Assembly: GCF_026262505.1 (NCBI RefSeq) | Contig: NC_067206.1 | Span: forward strand, 40,003,660 to 40,067,659 | DNA: 64,000 bases | Direction: 5' to 3' | From: Trichomonas vaginalis G3 | Lineage: Eukaryota; Parabasalia; Trichomonadida; Trichomonadidae | In this document: positions 27,458 to 37,063 of the stretch, in pieces | Numbering within the stretch: the stretch's first letter is position 1 | Layout: the number at the start of each line of letters is the position of its first letter | Position numbers and translations under genes: made by a program | Notes under the pieces: generated by a model | Told to the model about the DNA's origin: nothing | Databases searched by the model: none | What the model saw: the letters and a program-made list of their open reading frames with translations, nothing else

Positions 27458-28260
27458 TTACTTACCAATAAAATTTCTTTATTATGACACTTTTTCCGGT
27501 TTATAGGACCTCTCTCATATTCTATCTTGTCGTATCTAAACTCATAGTCATGTATGTCCTCTAACCATCTCATGACACTTTCCAAACCACTTTTATCGGA
27601 TGTAAAGTAAAAGCATGGATGGTTATGTACAACGTCTAAAGTTTCTAAAGAGTCTCTCAAAGTCCAGTCTACTTGGTATTGAAAATCATATGTGTTATAG
27701 AACGGCGGGTCTACTATAAAGAAAACATTTTCCTTGTCTTTATATTTTTCATACAACTCTGTCCAACGACATCTCACAAACTCTATACCCTCAGTATATT
27801 TTTCTATGTTCTCTTTGAAAACCTTTGTATAGTTAAGATATAAAACTTTTGACATAAGTGTTTCAATGTCATGAACTCTTATAGAACCACTATACAATAG
27901 TCTAGAAGATATACTATCCCAGTCAATATACTCTGCTTTTTTCAAAACCTCTCTGACAGTATTTTTCTTATCTAATGGTATACGTTCCATCTTACCTATA
28001 GGTATCTTTTCTTTTAACTCTTTCAATATTTTGTTTGTGTCTGGTATATGTTTGAGACGGTTCATATAGTTGTCGAAGTCATTGCATATAATCTTTGAGT
28101 CAGGAAATACAGTATGGCACAAATGAGATATATAGAAACTTCCACCGAACAAATCTACAAATGTTAGACCATTCGGTAGTTTCTTAAGTTCTCTCAATAG
28201 AATATCTTTACATCTACTCTTATTTCCAAAGAAGGGTAACGGTGGTTTTGTAAAATTCAT
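27442..28260 (-). CDS. D12-class DNA adenine N6-methyltransferase (Dam-like)
   Basis: 272 residues from MNFTKPPLPFFGNKSRCKDI. PFFGNKS is the start motif of the class. TFVDLFGGSFYISHL is the S-adenosylmethionine-binding FxGxG-like motif, and FFIVDPPFYNTYDF is the DPPF/Y catalytic motif for adenine N6 methylation. The remaining parts give the small recognition domain. N6-methyladenine is a major DNA mark reported in T. vaginalis, and Maverick copies are a likely source of such enzymes. The ATG at 28260 follows an A/T tract; upstream in-frame codons reach into the terminal repeat and are not used. Confidence 0.88.
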   Translation of the reverse strand: MNFTKPPLPFFGNKSRCKDILLRELKKLPNGLTFVDLFGGSFYISHLCHTVFPDSKIICNDFDNYMNRLKHIPDTNKILKELKEKIPIGKMERIPLDKKNTVREVLKKAEYIDWDSISSRLLYSGSIRVHDIETLMSKVLYLNYTKVFKENIEKYTEGIEFVRCRWTELYEKYKDKENVFFIVDPPFYNTYDFQYQVDWTLRDSLETLDVVHNHPCFYFTSDKSGLESVMRWLEDIHDYEFRYDKIEYERGPINRKKCHNKEILLVSKCGLK

Positions 28261-28299
28261 TTTATATATATATAATAAAAATGTTTTTACCTGAAAAGT

Positions 28300-28427
28300 G
28301 ACAGAAAAGTGACAAAACATGAAAACATATATATTTTGTGAAAAGCTCCTGGAAGACCCGTATATAAGAACTTCATTTATACTAAACATCTTCAGGGGCT
28401 AGAGGGGCGCAGCCCTGGAAGCCCCAC

Positions 28428-28428
<1 letters not shown>
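28300..28428 (-). repeat. Right terminal inverted repeat of Polinton 1
   Basis: Reverse complement of the left end, with a few differences (AGGGCTGCGCCC in place of AGGGGCTGCGCCCC). Outside it a 29-base T-tract (28431-28459) mirrors the A-tract at the left end, followed by TGATA. The inner part shares TTTTCATGTTTTGTCA with the left end but has no minisatellite. Confidence 0.85.
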
Positions 28429-28459
<31 letters not shown>

Positions 28460-28463
28460 GATA

Positions 28464-29429
28464 GTACCATAATGTATGTATATATTCATATTTTTATAGT
28501 TATTGATTTTCGGATAATTTTTTATTTTCAATATGAAATATCTGAATTTATTAAGGAATTGCTAAAGATATTTATATATAAATAATGCTTGTCTTATCAA
28601 GTATAGGTTGAAAACTTAAGAATTATGTTTGATCAGCACATTTCAACTTTCATTCATAATATCTGTTACAAGAATTCTTTTAAATGAATCACCAACAATG
28701 ATCAATGATACAAATTAGTTTATACTTTATTGTTGACTAACTAAGGAAAAAAAATTAGAAAATGAATTCCATCCGGTTTAAGATAGACATAAACAAAAGA
28801 TGCAATATAAATTGTATATCAAATTAATGAATACTGAACTATTAGCATTGTTATCTTTTGATTCACCAAAAAAAAATAATTATTGTTGATGTCAACTGAT
28901 AATGCAGTTTAAGCCCATGAAAGAAATTTTATGCATTTAAAATTCCACAATACTTATAATTATAATTTACCCTTATAAGGTATTTAGTGCTAAACCTTAG
29001 TTATTACCCATGAAATCATTTTTACACCTGTATCAATGCAAGTGGTATCCTCAAGTAACAAGGAGAATAGAAAAAAAAAACATTATATTTTTTTTTTCTC
29101 TATGAAGTGCTTAACATTGCATGAATTGACAACAAAGGTCATTTTCTAGTAACGGAAAAAGTATAAAAATGAGTTTCAATGATTGATTTCCAGAAAAATT
29201 ACAATCAAATACTTTGCAAAAAATTTCGTAAAACGAAAAAAATTACACCTCTGAATTTTTGGCACTTTTATTCAAACATCGGATCTTGTCAAATTTTGAG
29301 ATCCGATAAAATTTTTTACAATATTTCTTGAGCATAACATCATTTTATTTTACCATTTTATTTCCATTTTTAAAAAATTAAATCATAAAATCAAGTTTTT
29401 GATTAAAAATTTTTTCATAATTTTGATAA
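28464..29429. other. Host intergenic region, copine promoter
   Basis: AT-rich host DNA from the Polinton 1 right edge to the copine start. A TCATAA motif with its A at 29417, 13 bases before the ATG, fits the Trichomonas initiator. I see no gene, RNA or repeat beyond homopolymer runs. Confidence 0.5.
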
Positions 29430-31025
29430 ATGTCACACGTTGCTGATAACTACTCAGGCACCTCAGCAGTTGGAGGTGCAAAATCTGCCCTAAACCCAAA
29501 CAGTAATTTTCCAACAGTTGAACTACACGTCAAAGCAAATGAACTAGTTGACATGGACATCATAACAGTTTCTGATCCGATCTGCGTTTTATTTGTCTGG
29601 AATAATGGTAAATGGAGTGAATATGCAAGAACCGAAGTTGTTTGGAACAACTTAAATCCAGAATGGGTTAAGTTTTTCACCATTCAATACATCTTCGAAA
29701 TTAAGCAGCCACTCATGTTTCGTGTATATGACGTTGACTCAGATACCTCGACACTTTCATCCCAAGATTTCATCGGCGAAGCCCAAATCGACCTTTCCCA
29801 AATCATTGCTAATAGAGGTACTACAACGCTCGAGCTCAAAATCCCTCATAATGATAAGAAGAGAGGCATAATTCATATTACCCCAGAGCAAGTTGAGAAC
29901 TCTGGCGCCGTTATCGAAATGCAATTCAAAGCAAAGAACCTGAAGAAGATGCATTTTCTCACCAGCAACTCTCCGTATTTTGTTATTTCAAAAGGATCCG
30001 AAAGTGGGTCATTCTTGCCTGTATTCCAATCAGAAGTTAGTAAAAAGTGCCAGTGGAAGAAATTCTCCATTCCATATCAAACTCTTTGCAACTGTGACCC
30101 AGCACGTCCGCTTAAGATCTCAGTGATGCATTACAGATCAACAACTCACGCCGAGCAGATTGGATTCATCGAAACAACATATGAAAGGATCAGTGAAAGC
30201 CTCATGCAAACCCAAGACATCATGGACGAGCATCGCAACAAAGTTGGTGAGCTAACATGCACTTTAGTTGTCATCAACCAAAAATACACCTTTGTTGACT
30301 ACCTCCGCAACGGCGTTCAACTTAATCTCATTACAGCTATCGACTTTACCTCCTCCAACGGCGACCCACGCAACATGAATTCCCTTCACTACATGGGCGC
30401 TGACTATCTAAACCAGTACGAAAAGTGCATTCGCGCTGTCGGAGAAATCCTCTGCCCGTACGACTCCGACCAAGAGTTCCCTGTTTTTGGTTTCGGTGCC
30501 AAAGTTGGTTTCCAAGCAAACCACTGCTTTGCCCTCAACTTCAACGAGGCCAATCCATGCGTCCACGGCCTCGAGGGTATTGTCGGCTGCTACAAGTACG
30601 CTTTGTCCCAGGTTGCCCTCTCAGGACCAACGCTGTTCGCTCACATCATCAGGCGTGCAACAAGCATGGCAATCCAGGCCTGGCAGGAGTCCAGGACATA
30701 CACAATCCTCTTAATTGTCACAGATGGCATCATCAACGATATGATGGATACAATTGACGCAATTGTTGACGCAGGAAACAAGCCGCTCTCAATCATCATA
30801 GTAGGTGTTGGAAACGCAAACTTCGATGCAATGGATGTACTCGACGCTGATGATGAACCACTCGTGTCCCGTGCAGGTTACAAGATGGTTAGAGATCTCG
30901 TCCAGTTCGTGCCTTTCAACGAATTCGCAAAAAAGCACTACACAGCACTGGCTGCTGCCGTTTTGGATGAAGTACCAAGACAACTCGTGGAGTGGGCTGA
31001 GTTGAATGGAATTAGACCGGTTTAA
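29430..31025 (+). CDS. Copine (two C2 domains plus vWA-like copine domain)
   Basis: 531 residues. C2A spans about 25-150 with the loop DPICVLFVW and the strand RVYDVDSDTSTLSSQDFIGE that supplies calcium-binding aspartates. C2B spans about 160-280 (SNSPYFVISKGSESG). The copine vWA domain runs from about 290 to the end with INLITAIDFTSSNGDPRNMN, in which DFTxSN is the metal-ion site, and ILLIVTDGIIND. Copines bind membrane phospholipids when calcium rises and carry partners through the vWA domain. The gene uses more G/C-ending codons than its neighbours, as expected for a well-expressed host gene. Length matches the family norm. Confidence 0.95.
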   Translation: MSHVADNYSGTSAVGGAKSALNPNSNFPTVELHVKANELVDMDIITVSDPICVLFVWNNGKWSEYARTEVVWNNLNPEWVKFFTIQYIFEIKQPLMFRVYDVDSDTSTLSSQDFIGEAQIDLSQIIANRGTTTLELKIPHNDKKRGIIHITPEQVENSGAVIEMQFKAKNLKKMHFLTSNSPYFVISKGSESGSFLPVFQSEVSKKCQWKKFSIPYQTLCNCDPARPLKISVMHYRSTTHAEQIGFIETTYERISESLMQTQDIMDEHRNKVGELTCTLVVINQKYTFVDYLRNGVQLNLITAIDFTSSNGDPRNMNSLHYMGADYLNQYEKCIRAVGEILCPYDSDQEFPVFGFGAKVGFQANHCFALNFNEANPCVHGLEGIVGCYKYALSQVALSGPTLFAHIIRRATSMAIQAWQESRTYTILLIVTDGIINDMMDTIDAIVDAGNKPLSIIIVGVGNANFDAMDVLDADDEPLVSRAGYKMVRDLVQFVPFNEFAKKHYTALAAAVLDEVPRQLVEWAELNGIRPV

Positions 31026-32350
31026 GAATTTGGTTGCTATGATTTTATTATTATTATTACCACTATATTTATGTATTTGGAGTCTGAATTATTGAACTAA
31101 AATTTATTTTATGTAGAAACTGCAATAAAAATCATGTTTATGGGTGTGAACAATCATTTTATAAGATATGTACATATTTAATCGATTCTTACAAGGTTTT
31201 AAAAATTAATGAATAAATTAATCAGTTAAAATTAACATTTTATGCGATATTTAACTGTAACAGGAAGAATAAAAATAGATTTGAATAAATTTAAATTTCG
31301 ATCGTAAACTTGGTCAGTGATTACAATATTGAAATGAATTGAAACATTAAAAAGAAAATCAAAATCGCTTAAAATATAAATATTGAACATTATAGAATCA
31401 AAACTTAAAATTCATTTTTGAAAAGCATTACTGTCAGATTAATTATTTTTGTAAGATTTATAAATAAAATATTCATGTTATTCAGATAAGCAAATTTGCA
31501 TTCAAAATGAGAGTCATTCAAATTTATAACGTCTGAAAAATAACTCCGTAACATAAATTTAACTTGTAGCACCTGTATTTTTCAATAAAACTGGGTTATT
31601 TTTGATAGCCATACTACTCTACATCTGTTTATATGCATACAGCCGTGATGATACATGAAAATTCCAAACCTAAATTCTTAATTTCAAGATAATCATCAAA
31701 ACTCAAGTTTGTATAATAAGCGTAGATATTGCATGCTTATCCAATATCCTCTTAATACACATAAAACATTTTGGTTAACTCGGCAAATTGAAGTTAATAA
31801 GAATCTAATTTTTGAGATATCGTTGGTAAAATCACCCCAAATTTCACCAGTGTGGAGCTCATCTGATATAGAGCAAATTCTATTTCAAAAGTTTGCTCAT
31901 TTGTATTCAAAAATTCCTCTGCTACAAGTTAAAATTCCCACTTTTGGGTTATTTTTTCGACGTTAAATTGCCTGGCCGAAAGAATATAATAGATAAAAGA
32001 TAGTTAATATTTTAAACATTCAACTAAATATAACTCATTGAAATGAAACATTTAACGAATGGATTAATGCCAGTCAGTATTTAGAACATAAATATACTCG
32101 AATTGGAAAACATAAAATTGAATTAGTTATTTGGGACACTTTTGAGAAACTTCACAATTTAAAAATAATCATTTTTATAATGTTTAATGTTATTTAAATA
32201 AAAATCAAAATTTGACATAAATGTTTGTCCGTATTAAATTTAATCGAATAAGCTTATTGGTTGTATTTGGTATATGATTAAATTGCTAAGCACGGTATTA
32301 ATTCAATACAATTTAAATTAGATCACAAATAATTAAATTAGTTCCCTCAA
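31026..32350. other. Host intergenic region
   Basis: AT-rich DNA between the copine and phosphatase genes, about 1.3 kb. The longest frame (31709-31966) starts inside AT-rich sequence and lacks a plausible composition. I see no repeat or RNA gene. Confidence 0.5.
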
Positions 32351-33427
32351 ATGATTAGAAATATTCAAACTTTATCACTCATGCTATCCCAATGCATTAT
32401 TGAAGCTTTTAAAAATATTAATATAGAATCTTGCCTTAAGGACATTCAAGTACCACAGCTCAAGACTTATGATTTGCTCCAATTGCTCAAAATGGTCAAA
32501 AATGTTTTCCAAAGTGAACCTACGCTCCTTAATTTAGAGGGAAACTTCAATGTAATTGGTGATCTTCATGGTAACCTCCGTGATTTACTTAGAATTCTTA
32601 AGTTCTCTCAAAGCAATCTCAACAATTCTCGGTTTATTTTTCTCGGAGACTTAGTCGACAGAGGTGATTTTTCTGTAGAAATACTTATACTTCTATTTAG
32701 CCTCAAGCTTGCATACCCAACTCAAATTTACCTCCTTAGAGGAAATCATGAATTTATTCAGGTCAATGCAGAATATGGTTTTAGGAGTCAAGTGCTATCC
32801 CAATACAATGAATATATTTTCCAACTGTTTAACGATATCTTTTCATACTTTCCATTAGCTGCTGTTGTCAATAATTCATATTTCCTTGTTCATGGAGGAA
32901 TAGGACCAAACGTAGAGAACCTCAGTCAAATTCAAAGCATTCCAAAGCCAATAATATCCTTCCAAAGCAATCCAATTATCACTGCATTAGTATGGAGCGA
33001 TCCATGTGAAAATATTAATTGGTTTGGTGATAATTCTCGTGGTAAAGGATATTTCTTTGGAATCGATGCTGTCCGTCAATTCTTAGAAATTATCAGATCT
33101 CATGAGTGCGCTAACGGATCTAAATTACAACTCGGATCTAATGTTGTTACAGTATTTTCAACAAGCTATTATATAGTAAATCCAATTAATTCATGTGGGA
33201 TTGTGGAGATCACTTCACCTTGTAACTACGTGACGCATCTATTAGAACCTAAGCTTTCCATTAAGAAACAAGATGTAACATGCGTTCCATTTGATATTAA
33301 CAGCAACGGTGATGTGATTAAGAGGAAAATTGTTCTCAAATCATCAAAATCTCACTCTGAATTTAAAAAGATATCATGTGCTGTTAAACTGCAAAAGTTG
33401 AAGAATGTGATAGTTAGAAAAGATTAA
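32351..33427 (+). CDS. PPP-family serine/threonine phosphatase
   Basis: 358 residues. All metal-binding motifs of the PP1/PP2A/PP2B superfamily are present: GDLHG (about 70), GDLVDRG (about 100), RGNHE (about 130), HGG (about 179), WSDP and RGKGYFFG. The later motifs are altered (SHECANGS and FSTSYYIVNP in place of RxHQ and FSAPNY), so it is a divergent member of the kind expanded in parabasalids. It removes phosphate from serine or threonine; a regulatory subunit is unknown. The 45-residue N-terminal helix and basic tail (RKIVLKSSKSHSEFKK) are lineage-specific. Confidence 0.92.
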   Translation: MIRNIQTLSLMLSQCIIEAFKNINIESCLKDIQVPQLKTYDLLQLLKMVKNVFQSEPTLLNLEGNFNVIGDLHGNLRDLLRILKFSQSNLNNSRFIFLGDLVDRGDFSVEILILLFSLKLAYPTQIYLLRGNHEFIQVNAEYGFRSQVLSQYNEYIFQLFNDIFSYFPLAAVVNNSYFLVHGGIGPNVENLSQIQSIPKPIISFQSNPIITALVWSDPCENINWFGDNSRGKGYFFGIDAVRQFLEIIRSHECANGSKLQLGSNVVTVFSTSYYIVNPINSCGIVEITSPCNYVTHLLEPKLSIKKQDVTCVPFDINSNGDVIKRKIVLKSSKSHSEFKKISCAVKLQKLKNVIVRKD

Positions 33428-33899
33428 TATCATAATAAATTGTATGTTTTTTGTTTGTTTTATTAATGACTTAGATAGTTTTTCGTATGATCATTATGTT
33501 AGCTATGCAGAATGAAAAATCTGAGACGATAATCTGTAAATTGGTCAATGCTAATAAATTTTTAAATTCATAATTACTAGATGTGGATGCATAAATTGTA
33601 AAATTTTATTGCACGATGATTCAAAAATTTAAAATAAAATTAAATTTTGAATGTGATGTAAAGTATATTCAAAATTTTGTATATATAGAATTAAGGTGAA
33701 TAAATATATCACAATTTATAGTGTGCATCATGTTTATGAAATTAATTTATAAAAATTTTATTTGAAAGCACTGAACATATCAAATATATTTTGGTGTAAA
33801 TTTATATTTTAAATAATTAATAATAAATTGATTTCAATAAATTGAAAAGGATAATAAATGTGTTCAATCAACTTTTAATAAGTTTACGAAATTACATTT
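33428..33899. other. Host intergenic region
   Basis: Very AT-rich sequence between two rightward genes, with no gene or repeat seen. It holds the phosphatase 3' end and the pseudokinase promoter. Confidence 0.45.
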
Positions 33900-34850
33900 A
33901 TGATTGATACCAGTGATTCTGCATTTCTTGAAAGTCAAGGAATCAAACTGGATAGAATTATAGATGAAGGAGATTATGGATATATTTATCTTGTATATAG
34001 CACAAAACAACAAAAGAATTTTGCCCTGGAAAAGATACATGAAGAATGTTTCAGAGACTCCGATCTAAAGAAAATCGATTATTTTTTCCCCAATTCATCC
34101 ATGCAAGTATACAAGTACTATAGATACAAAAATTTTGTCTATATTCTCATGGAATGCTGCCCTTCAGAATTTTATTCTCACAATACCAAAAAAATTTCAT
34201 TAAATTCAGACCAATTGAAGAAATATTGCTATGAAATTTTATGTGCCATCAAGATGTTTCATGATAGAGGTATTTCTCACACTGATTTGAAACCCTCAAA
34301 TTTCATGATTGACCAAAATGGGAAAGTCAAGCTGTGCCAAGCTAGCATTGCTTCATTATACGAACGTGATATCCAGCAAATTGATTACAGAGATTTTATG
34401 CTATTCATGTCGCCTGAGGTTTTAAAACGAAAGGCGTATGACCCAATGAAAGCTGATATTTGGGCAGTCGGAATAACTTTCTATTACATTTTCCTACATA
34501 TACATCCATTTTTTGCAGATAATTTCAAAACATTAATTAAATTAGTTAATGACGGTATATTTCCTATTTTTGCCATCAAAGATCCTCAGTTTAGAGATGT
34601 TATTAATCGTTGCCTAGATTATTGTGAAGAAACACGAGCATCAGTTGATGAATTATTAAATATGCCTTACTTTGCAAGCTTTGCAATAACAAAGAAACCA
34701 ATAAGAGAAAGGCAAGTTGCAGCACGTAGTCACAGTGCTATTGTTCAAAATAAAATGCTTCAAAAATTATCTGAAATTAGTAAATCCAGAATATCACGTG
34801 TACCTCTTACACGTCGTCTTGCAAAAACGATTAGATGCAAAAAGGATTAG
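33900..34850 (+). CDS. Probable pseudokinase, paralogue of the 1257-2198 kinase
   Basis: 316 residues aligning along its whole length with the kinase at 1257-2198. Shared features are the catalytic-loop HTDLKPSN, the APE-like MSPEVLKRK and ADIWAVG. Several key positions are changed: the glycine loop reads EGDYGYIYL, the beta-3 lysine position is Glu (FALEK where the paralogue has FAMKK), and DFG is replaced by CQAS. Loss of both the ATP-anchoring lysine and the metal-binding aspartate predicts no or weak catalysis; it may work as a scaffold or regulator. The frame is fully open, so the changes look tolerated rather than decayed. Confidence 0.85.
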   Translation: MIDTSDSAFLESQGIKLDRIIDEGDYGYIYLVYSTKQQKNFALEKIHEECFRDSDLKKIDYFFPNSSMQVYKYYRYKNFVYILMECCPSEFYSHNTKKISLNSDQLKKYCYEILCAIKMFHDRGISHTDLKPSNFMIDQNGKVKLCQASIASLYERDIQQIDYRDFMLFMSPEVLKRKAYDPMKADIWAVGITFYYIFLHIHPFFADNFKTLIKLVNDGIFPIFAIKDPQFRDVINRCLDYCEETRASVDELLNMPYFASFAITKKPIRERQVAARSHSAIVQNKMLQKLSEISKSRISRVPLTRRLAKTIRCKKD

Positions 34851-35309
34851 TTATCCTTTATATATGTCTTTGTATTTTATTTTTCCATTTAATTCTCATA
34901 AATTGTTTGTTATATATAAGTGGGGAACTTTGATATTTTTTCCACACCATAGTAGTTTCACTTTTTGCATATGAACTCTATATTGATTCAGGCTAGAAAC
35001 TAGAGATATTAATATACCCATTAAAAGTACCTTTTTGAAAATAAAAAATATTATTATTAATTATGCGTGATACTTGACATATATTCATAAAATCAAGTGA
35101 TTTGGAGTGATTGGCAAAAAAATCTTGTATATTTCTTTAATTGATTTTAAAACTTTATTTCAATTCATATGTATAAGGTTAATTTTCATTGATGCTACAC
35201 GCCAGTTGTCTGCCATTACTCAAATTTCTCATTTGACTAGTTTACTTCATTTCATTTTTTTGATATGAATACTAGTCAAAATATTCAATAATTCATTTTT
35301 ATATTCAGC
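34851..35309. other. Host intergenic region
   Basis: AT-rich DNA between the pseudokinase and a small gene. A TCATTTTT motif with its A at 35295, 15 bases before the next ATG, matches the initiator pattern. An open frame at 34717-34974 mostly overlaps the pseudokinase tail in another frame and is not believed. Confidence 0.5.
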
Positions 35310-35723
35310 ATGGGAAAGTCTGGAACTCTCAATCCCAGATTGATATATAAAAGGTATTCTTCTGATCAAGGAATAGTGTACCGTGTTGGAAAAAACGGAA
35401 CTCTTGTTAAAGAAGGAGTCTTTTCATCTGAAGCAGAAATTGAAAGCATTAGAAGAAAAATTCGAAAAAATCCATCGTCATTATGCTCTGATCTCGGTAA
35501 GCCTCCAAAATTTGTCCTGCTTAAACCAAAAATAGCTCCTAAAAGAATTCAAGAACAAGAAATTAATCAAAATCAAATCATTACCGAAGAATACGATTGT
35601 ATAGCTCCGTTTGAACCAATTGACTATTCCAATACGTTAGAACCAAATATCGAAATTGATTTTTCCGATGATCTACATTTCAATTTGAATCAAGTAGATT
35701 CTCCAATAGACCTTAACTTATAA
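35310..35723 (+). CDS. Unknown host protein (137 aa)
   Basis: Starts MGKSGTLNPRLIYKRYSSDQ. The first 65 residues are basic and could fold as a small domain (GIVYRVGKNGTLVKEGVFSS). The second half is Pro/Lys-rich and then acidic (EIDFSDDLHFNLNQ). No family recognised. The initiator motif at a normal distance from the ATG and the host-like codon use support a real gene. Confidence 0.65.
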   Translation: MGKSGTLNPRLIYKRYSSDQGIVYRVGKNGTLVKEGVFSSEAEIESIRRKIRKNPSSLCSDLGKPPKFVLLKPKIAPKRIQEQEINQNQIITEEYDCIAPFEPIDYSNTLEPNIEIDFSDDLHFNLNQVDSPIDLNL

Positions 35724-35868
35724 ATTATATATGTTTTTATTATTTTTTGTAATATTTATAAAAATATTTTATGTTATTTATTATATTATGAAATTTCAAA
35801 GTACTAAAAGCAAATTATTTAATAAACAGTATGAAATCGATTAATTAAATAAATTAAAATCGCAAAAA

Positions 35869-36474
35869 TTAACAGCAAGATTGAGGTTTTTCATTTTCTG
35901 GTTCGTCTGGTTTAACTTCTGGTTCTTTAACTTGGACGACTTCATCTTTTGCTGTATTTTGAGAAATTTTATGTGACATAATTTCGTAAACTACTCCTTC
36001 AAATAAATCAGCAATTCCAAAATTAGTAATTGCAGATGTTTGGTAGAATTTAAATCCGCGTGAGTCGGCAAAAGCTAAGGCTTCATTATCATTGACTTTT
36101 TTGGGTAAATCGCTTTTATTTCCTACAATTGCAATGACTTTATTTTGCCCAACAACATTTTCAAAATCTTCGATCCATTTAGGTAATTCCTTGAATGATT
36201 CTTCATCAGAATAATCAAAAACGCAAAAGCAGCCTTCGGCATCACGATAGTATAAACTTCCAATGGTTCTGTACTTTTCATGGCCAGCGGTATCCCAAAC
36301 ATGGACATGGACAGTACGGTTGAGGATCTCCATTTGGATTTGCATTTGATCAGCACCGATTGTTGGCAGATGATTTTGAGGAATAGATCCATTTTTGTAA
36401 CTTTGGACAATTGATGTTTTACCAACACCAGAATTTCCAATAAGAACTATTTTAGTCTTCAAAGTTTCACTCAT
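35869..36474 (-). CDS. Rab-family small GTPase
   Basis: 201 residues. Nucleotide-binding motifs: GNSGVGKTS (residues 13-21), switch I threonine in LPTIGADQ, WDTAGHEKY (about 60-68), GNKSD (about 118-122) and TSA (about 146). The C-terminal double cysteine (QSCC) is the site for prenyl groups that anchor Rabs to membranes. It would govern vesicle traffic. The switch II glutamine, usually WDTAGQE, is histidine, which in other GTPases lowers hydrolysis. The effector region differs from the common Rab types, so no subfamily is given. Confidence 0.93.
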   Translation of the reverse strand: MSETLKTKIVLIGNSGVGKTSIVQSYKNGSIPQNHLPTIGADQMQIQMEILNRTVHVHVWDTAGHEKYRTIGSLYYRDAEGCFCVFDYSDEESFKELPKWIEDFENVVGQNKVIAIVGNKSDLPKKVNDNEALAFADSRGFKFYQTSAITNFGIADLFEGVVYEIMSHKISQNTAKDEVVQVKEPEVKPDEPENEKPQSCC

Positions 36475-36986
36475 TTATAAATTTTGTCACTTTTCGTTTT
36501 CAGCACTATGATTGGTCAGAACAAAGGCTGCACATCATACCAGCAAGGGGATGGTTGAGCGTGACTCCAGCTATGGTCTTCCATGCAGAAATGACACTTT
36601 TGCGTTTTTGGCGGGAAAGTTTTGAGCAGTTGCTTTGAGCTAGCCCATTCTTACTACCATTACAACACAGTCATACTGCAGGTATAGAATTTAACTTTTT
36701 TGGGCAAAATTTCAAATTTCTAATTTATTCAAATTCATAAATTATAATAACAAAACTTTTCTTCTTCATCATTCATGTATAATATATATGACACTATTAG
36801 ATATATATTTAGAATAGTATTATTATAAAATTTTTAAAATTTGTTTGAAATGAGCATAAACCATGAAACAAATCATATGTTATCTATTGATATTAATCAG
36901 AGCAGATCAACTTCTATCTTAAAATCTGCAATTTCTTGCTATTTTTTTTCAGTTCTTTTATTTTGTTTCCAAATAGAGGTCAGGTG
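36475..36986. other. Host intergenic region up to Polinton 2
   Basis: Rab promoter region followed by AT-rich DNA. A moderately GC-rich stretch (about 36510-36660) has no open frame of note. The DNA just before 36987 (GAGGTCAGGTG) is the presumed insertion flank; the matching flank is outside the window. Confidence 0.45.
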
Positions 36987-37062
36987 AGTGGGGCTTCCAG
37001 GCGCGTTGCGCCCTCTAGCCCCGAAGATGTTTAGTATAAATGAAGTTTTTATTCGGAAAATT
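36987..37062 (+). repeat. Left terminal repeat of Polinton 2
   Basis: AGTGGGGCTTCCAGG, then a hairpin (AGGCGC, loop GTT, GCGCCC) in place of Polinton 1's AGGGGC/GCCCCT. GATGTTTAGTATAAATGAAG follows, as in Polinton 1. The stem is kept although its bases differ. Confidence 0.8.
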
Positions 37063-37063
37063 G

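Larger units (their letters stand above)
2934..28458. mobile_element. Polinton/Maverick-type element 1, full span
   Basis: A virus-like DNA element of about 25.5 kb. Both ends carry the inverted sequence AGTGGGGCTTCCAGG with a hairpin inside it, an outer A-tract on each side, and TGATA just outside both ends as a possible 5-bp target duplication. Family evidence is a retroviral-type integrase, a packaging ATPase, a likely major capsid gene, minor capsid candidates and inverted ends. It also holds an SF3 helicase, KilA-N genes, an HNH nuclease, a D12 methyltransferase and a phage-like collar fibre. No DNA polymerase B or Ulp1-type protease was recognised. The left third (capsid region) is decayed with roughly ten breaks; most of the rest reads open. 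Its structural genes are very close to those of Polinton 2, so the copies are probably young. Confidence 0.85.

Noticed and set aside
2934-28458. Exact element end placed at the AGTGGGG core (2957-28428)
   Set aside because: The core is shared with Polinton 2, but the bases just outside it do not form a direct repeat, while TGATA outside the A/T tracts does. The wider limits are preferred, with the point left open.
31709-31966. Rightward 85-residue gene
   Set aside because: It lies alone in AT-rich intergenic DNA with no initiator motif and no recognisable domain.
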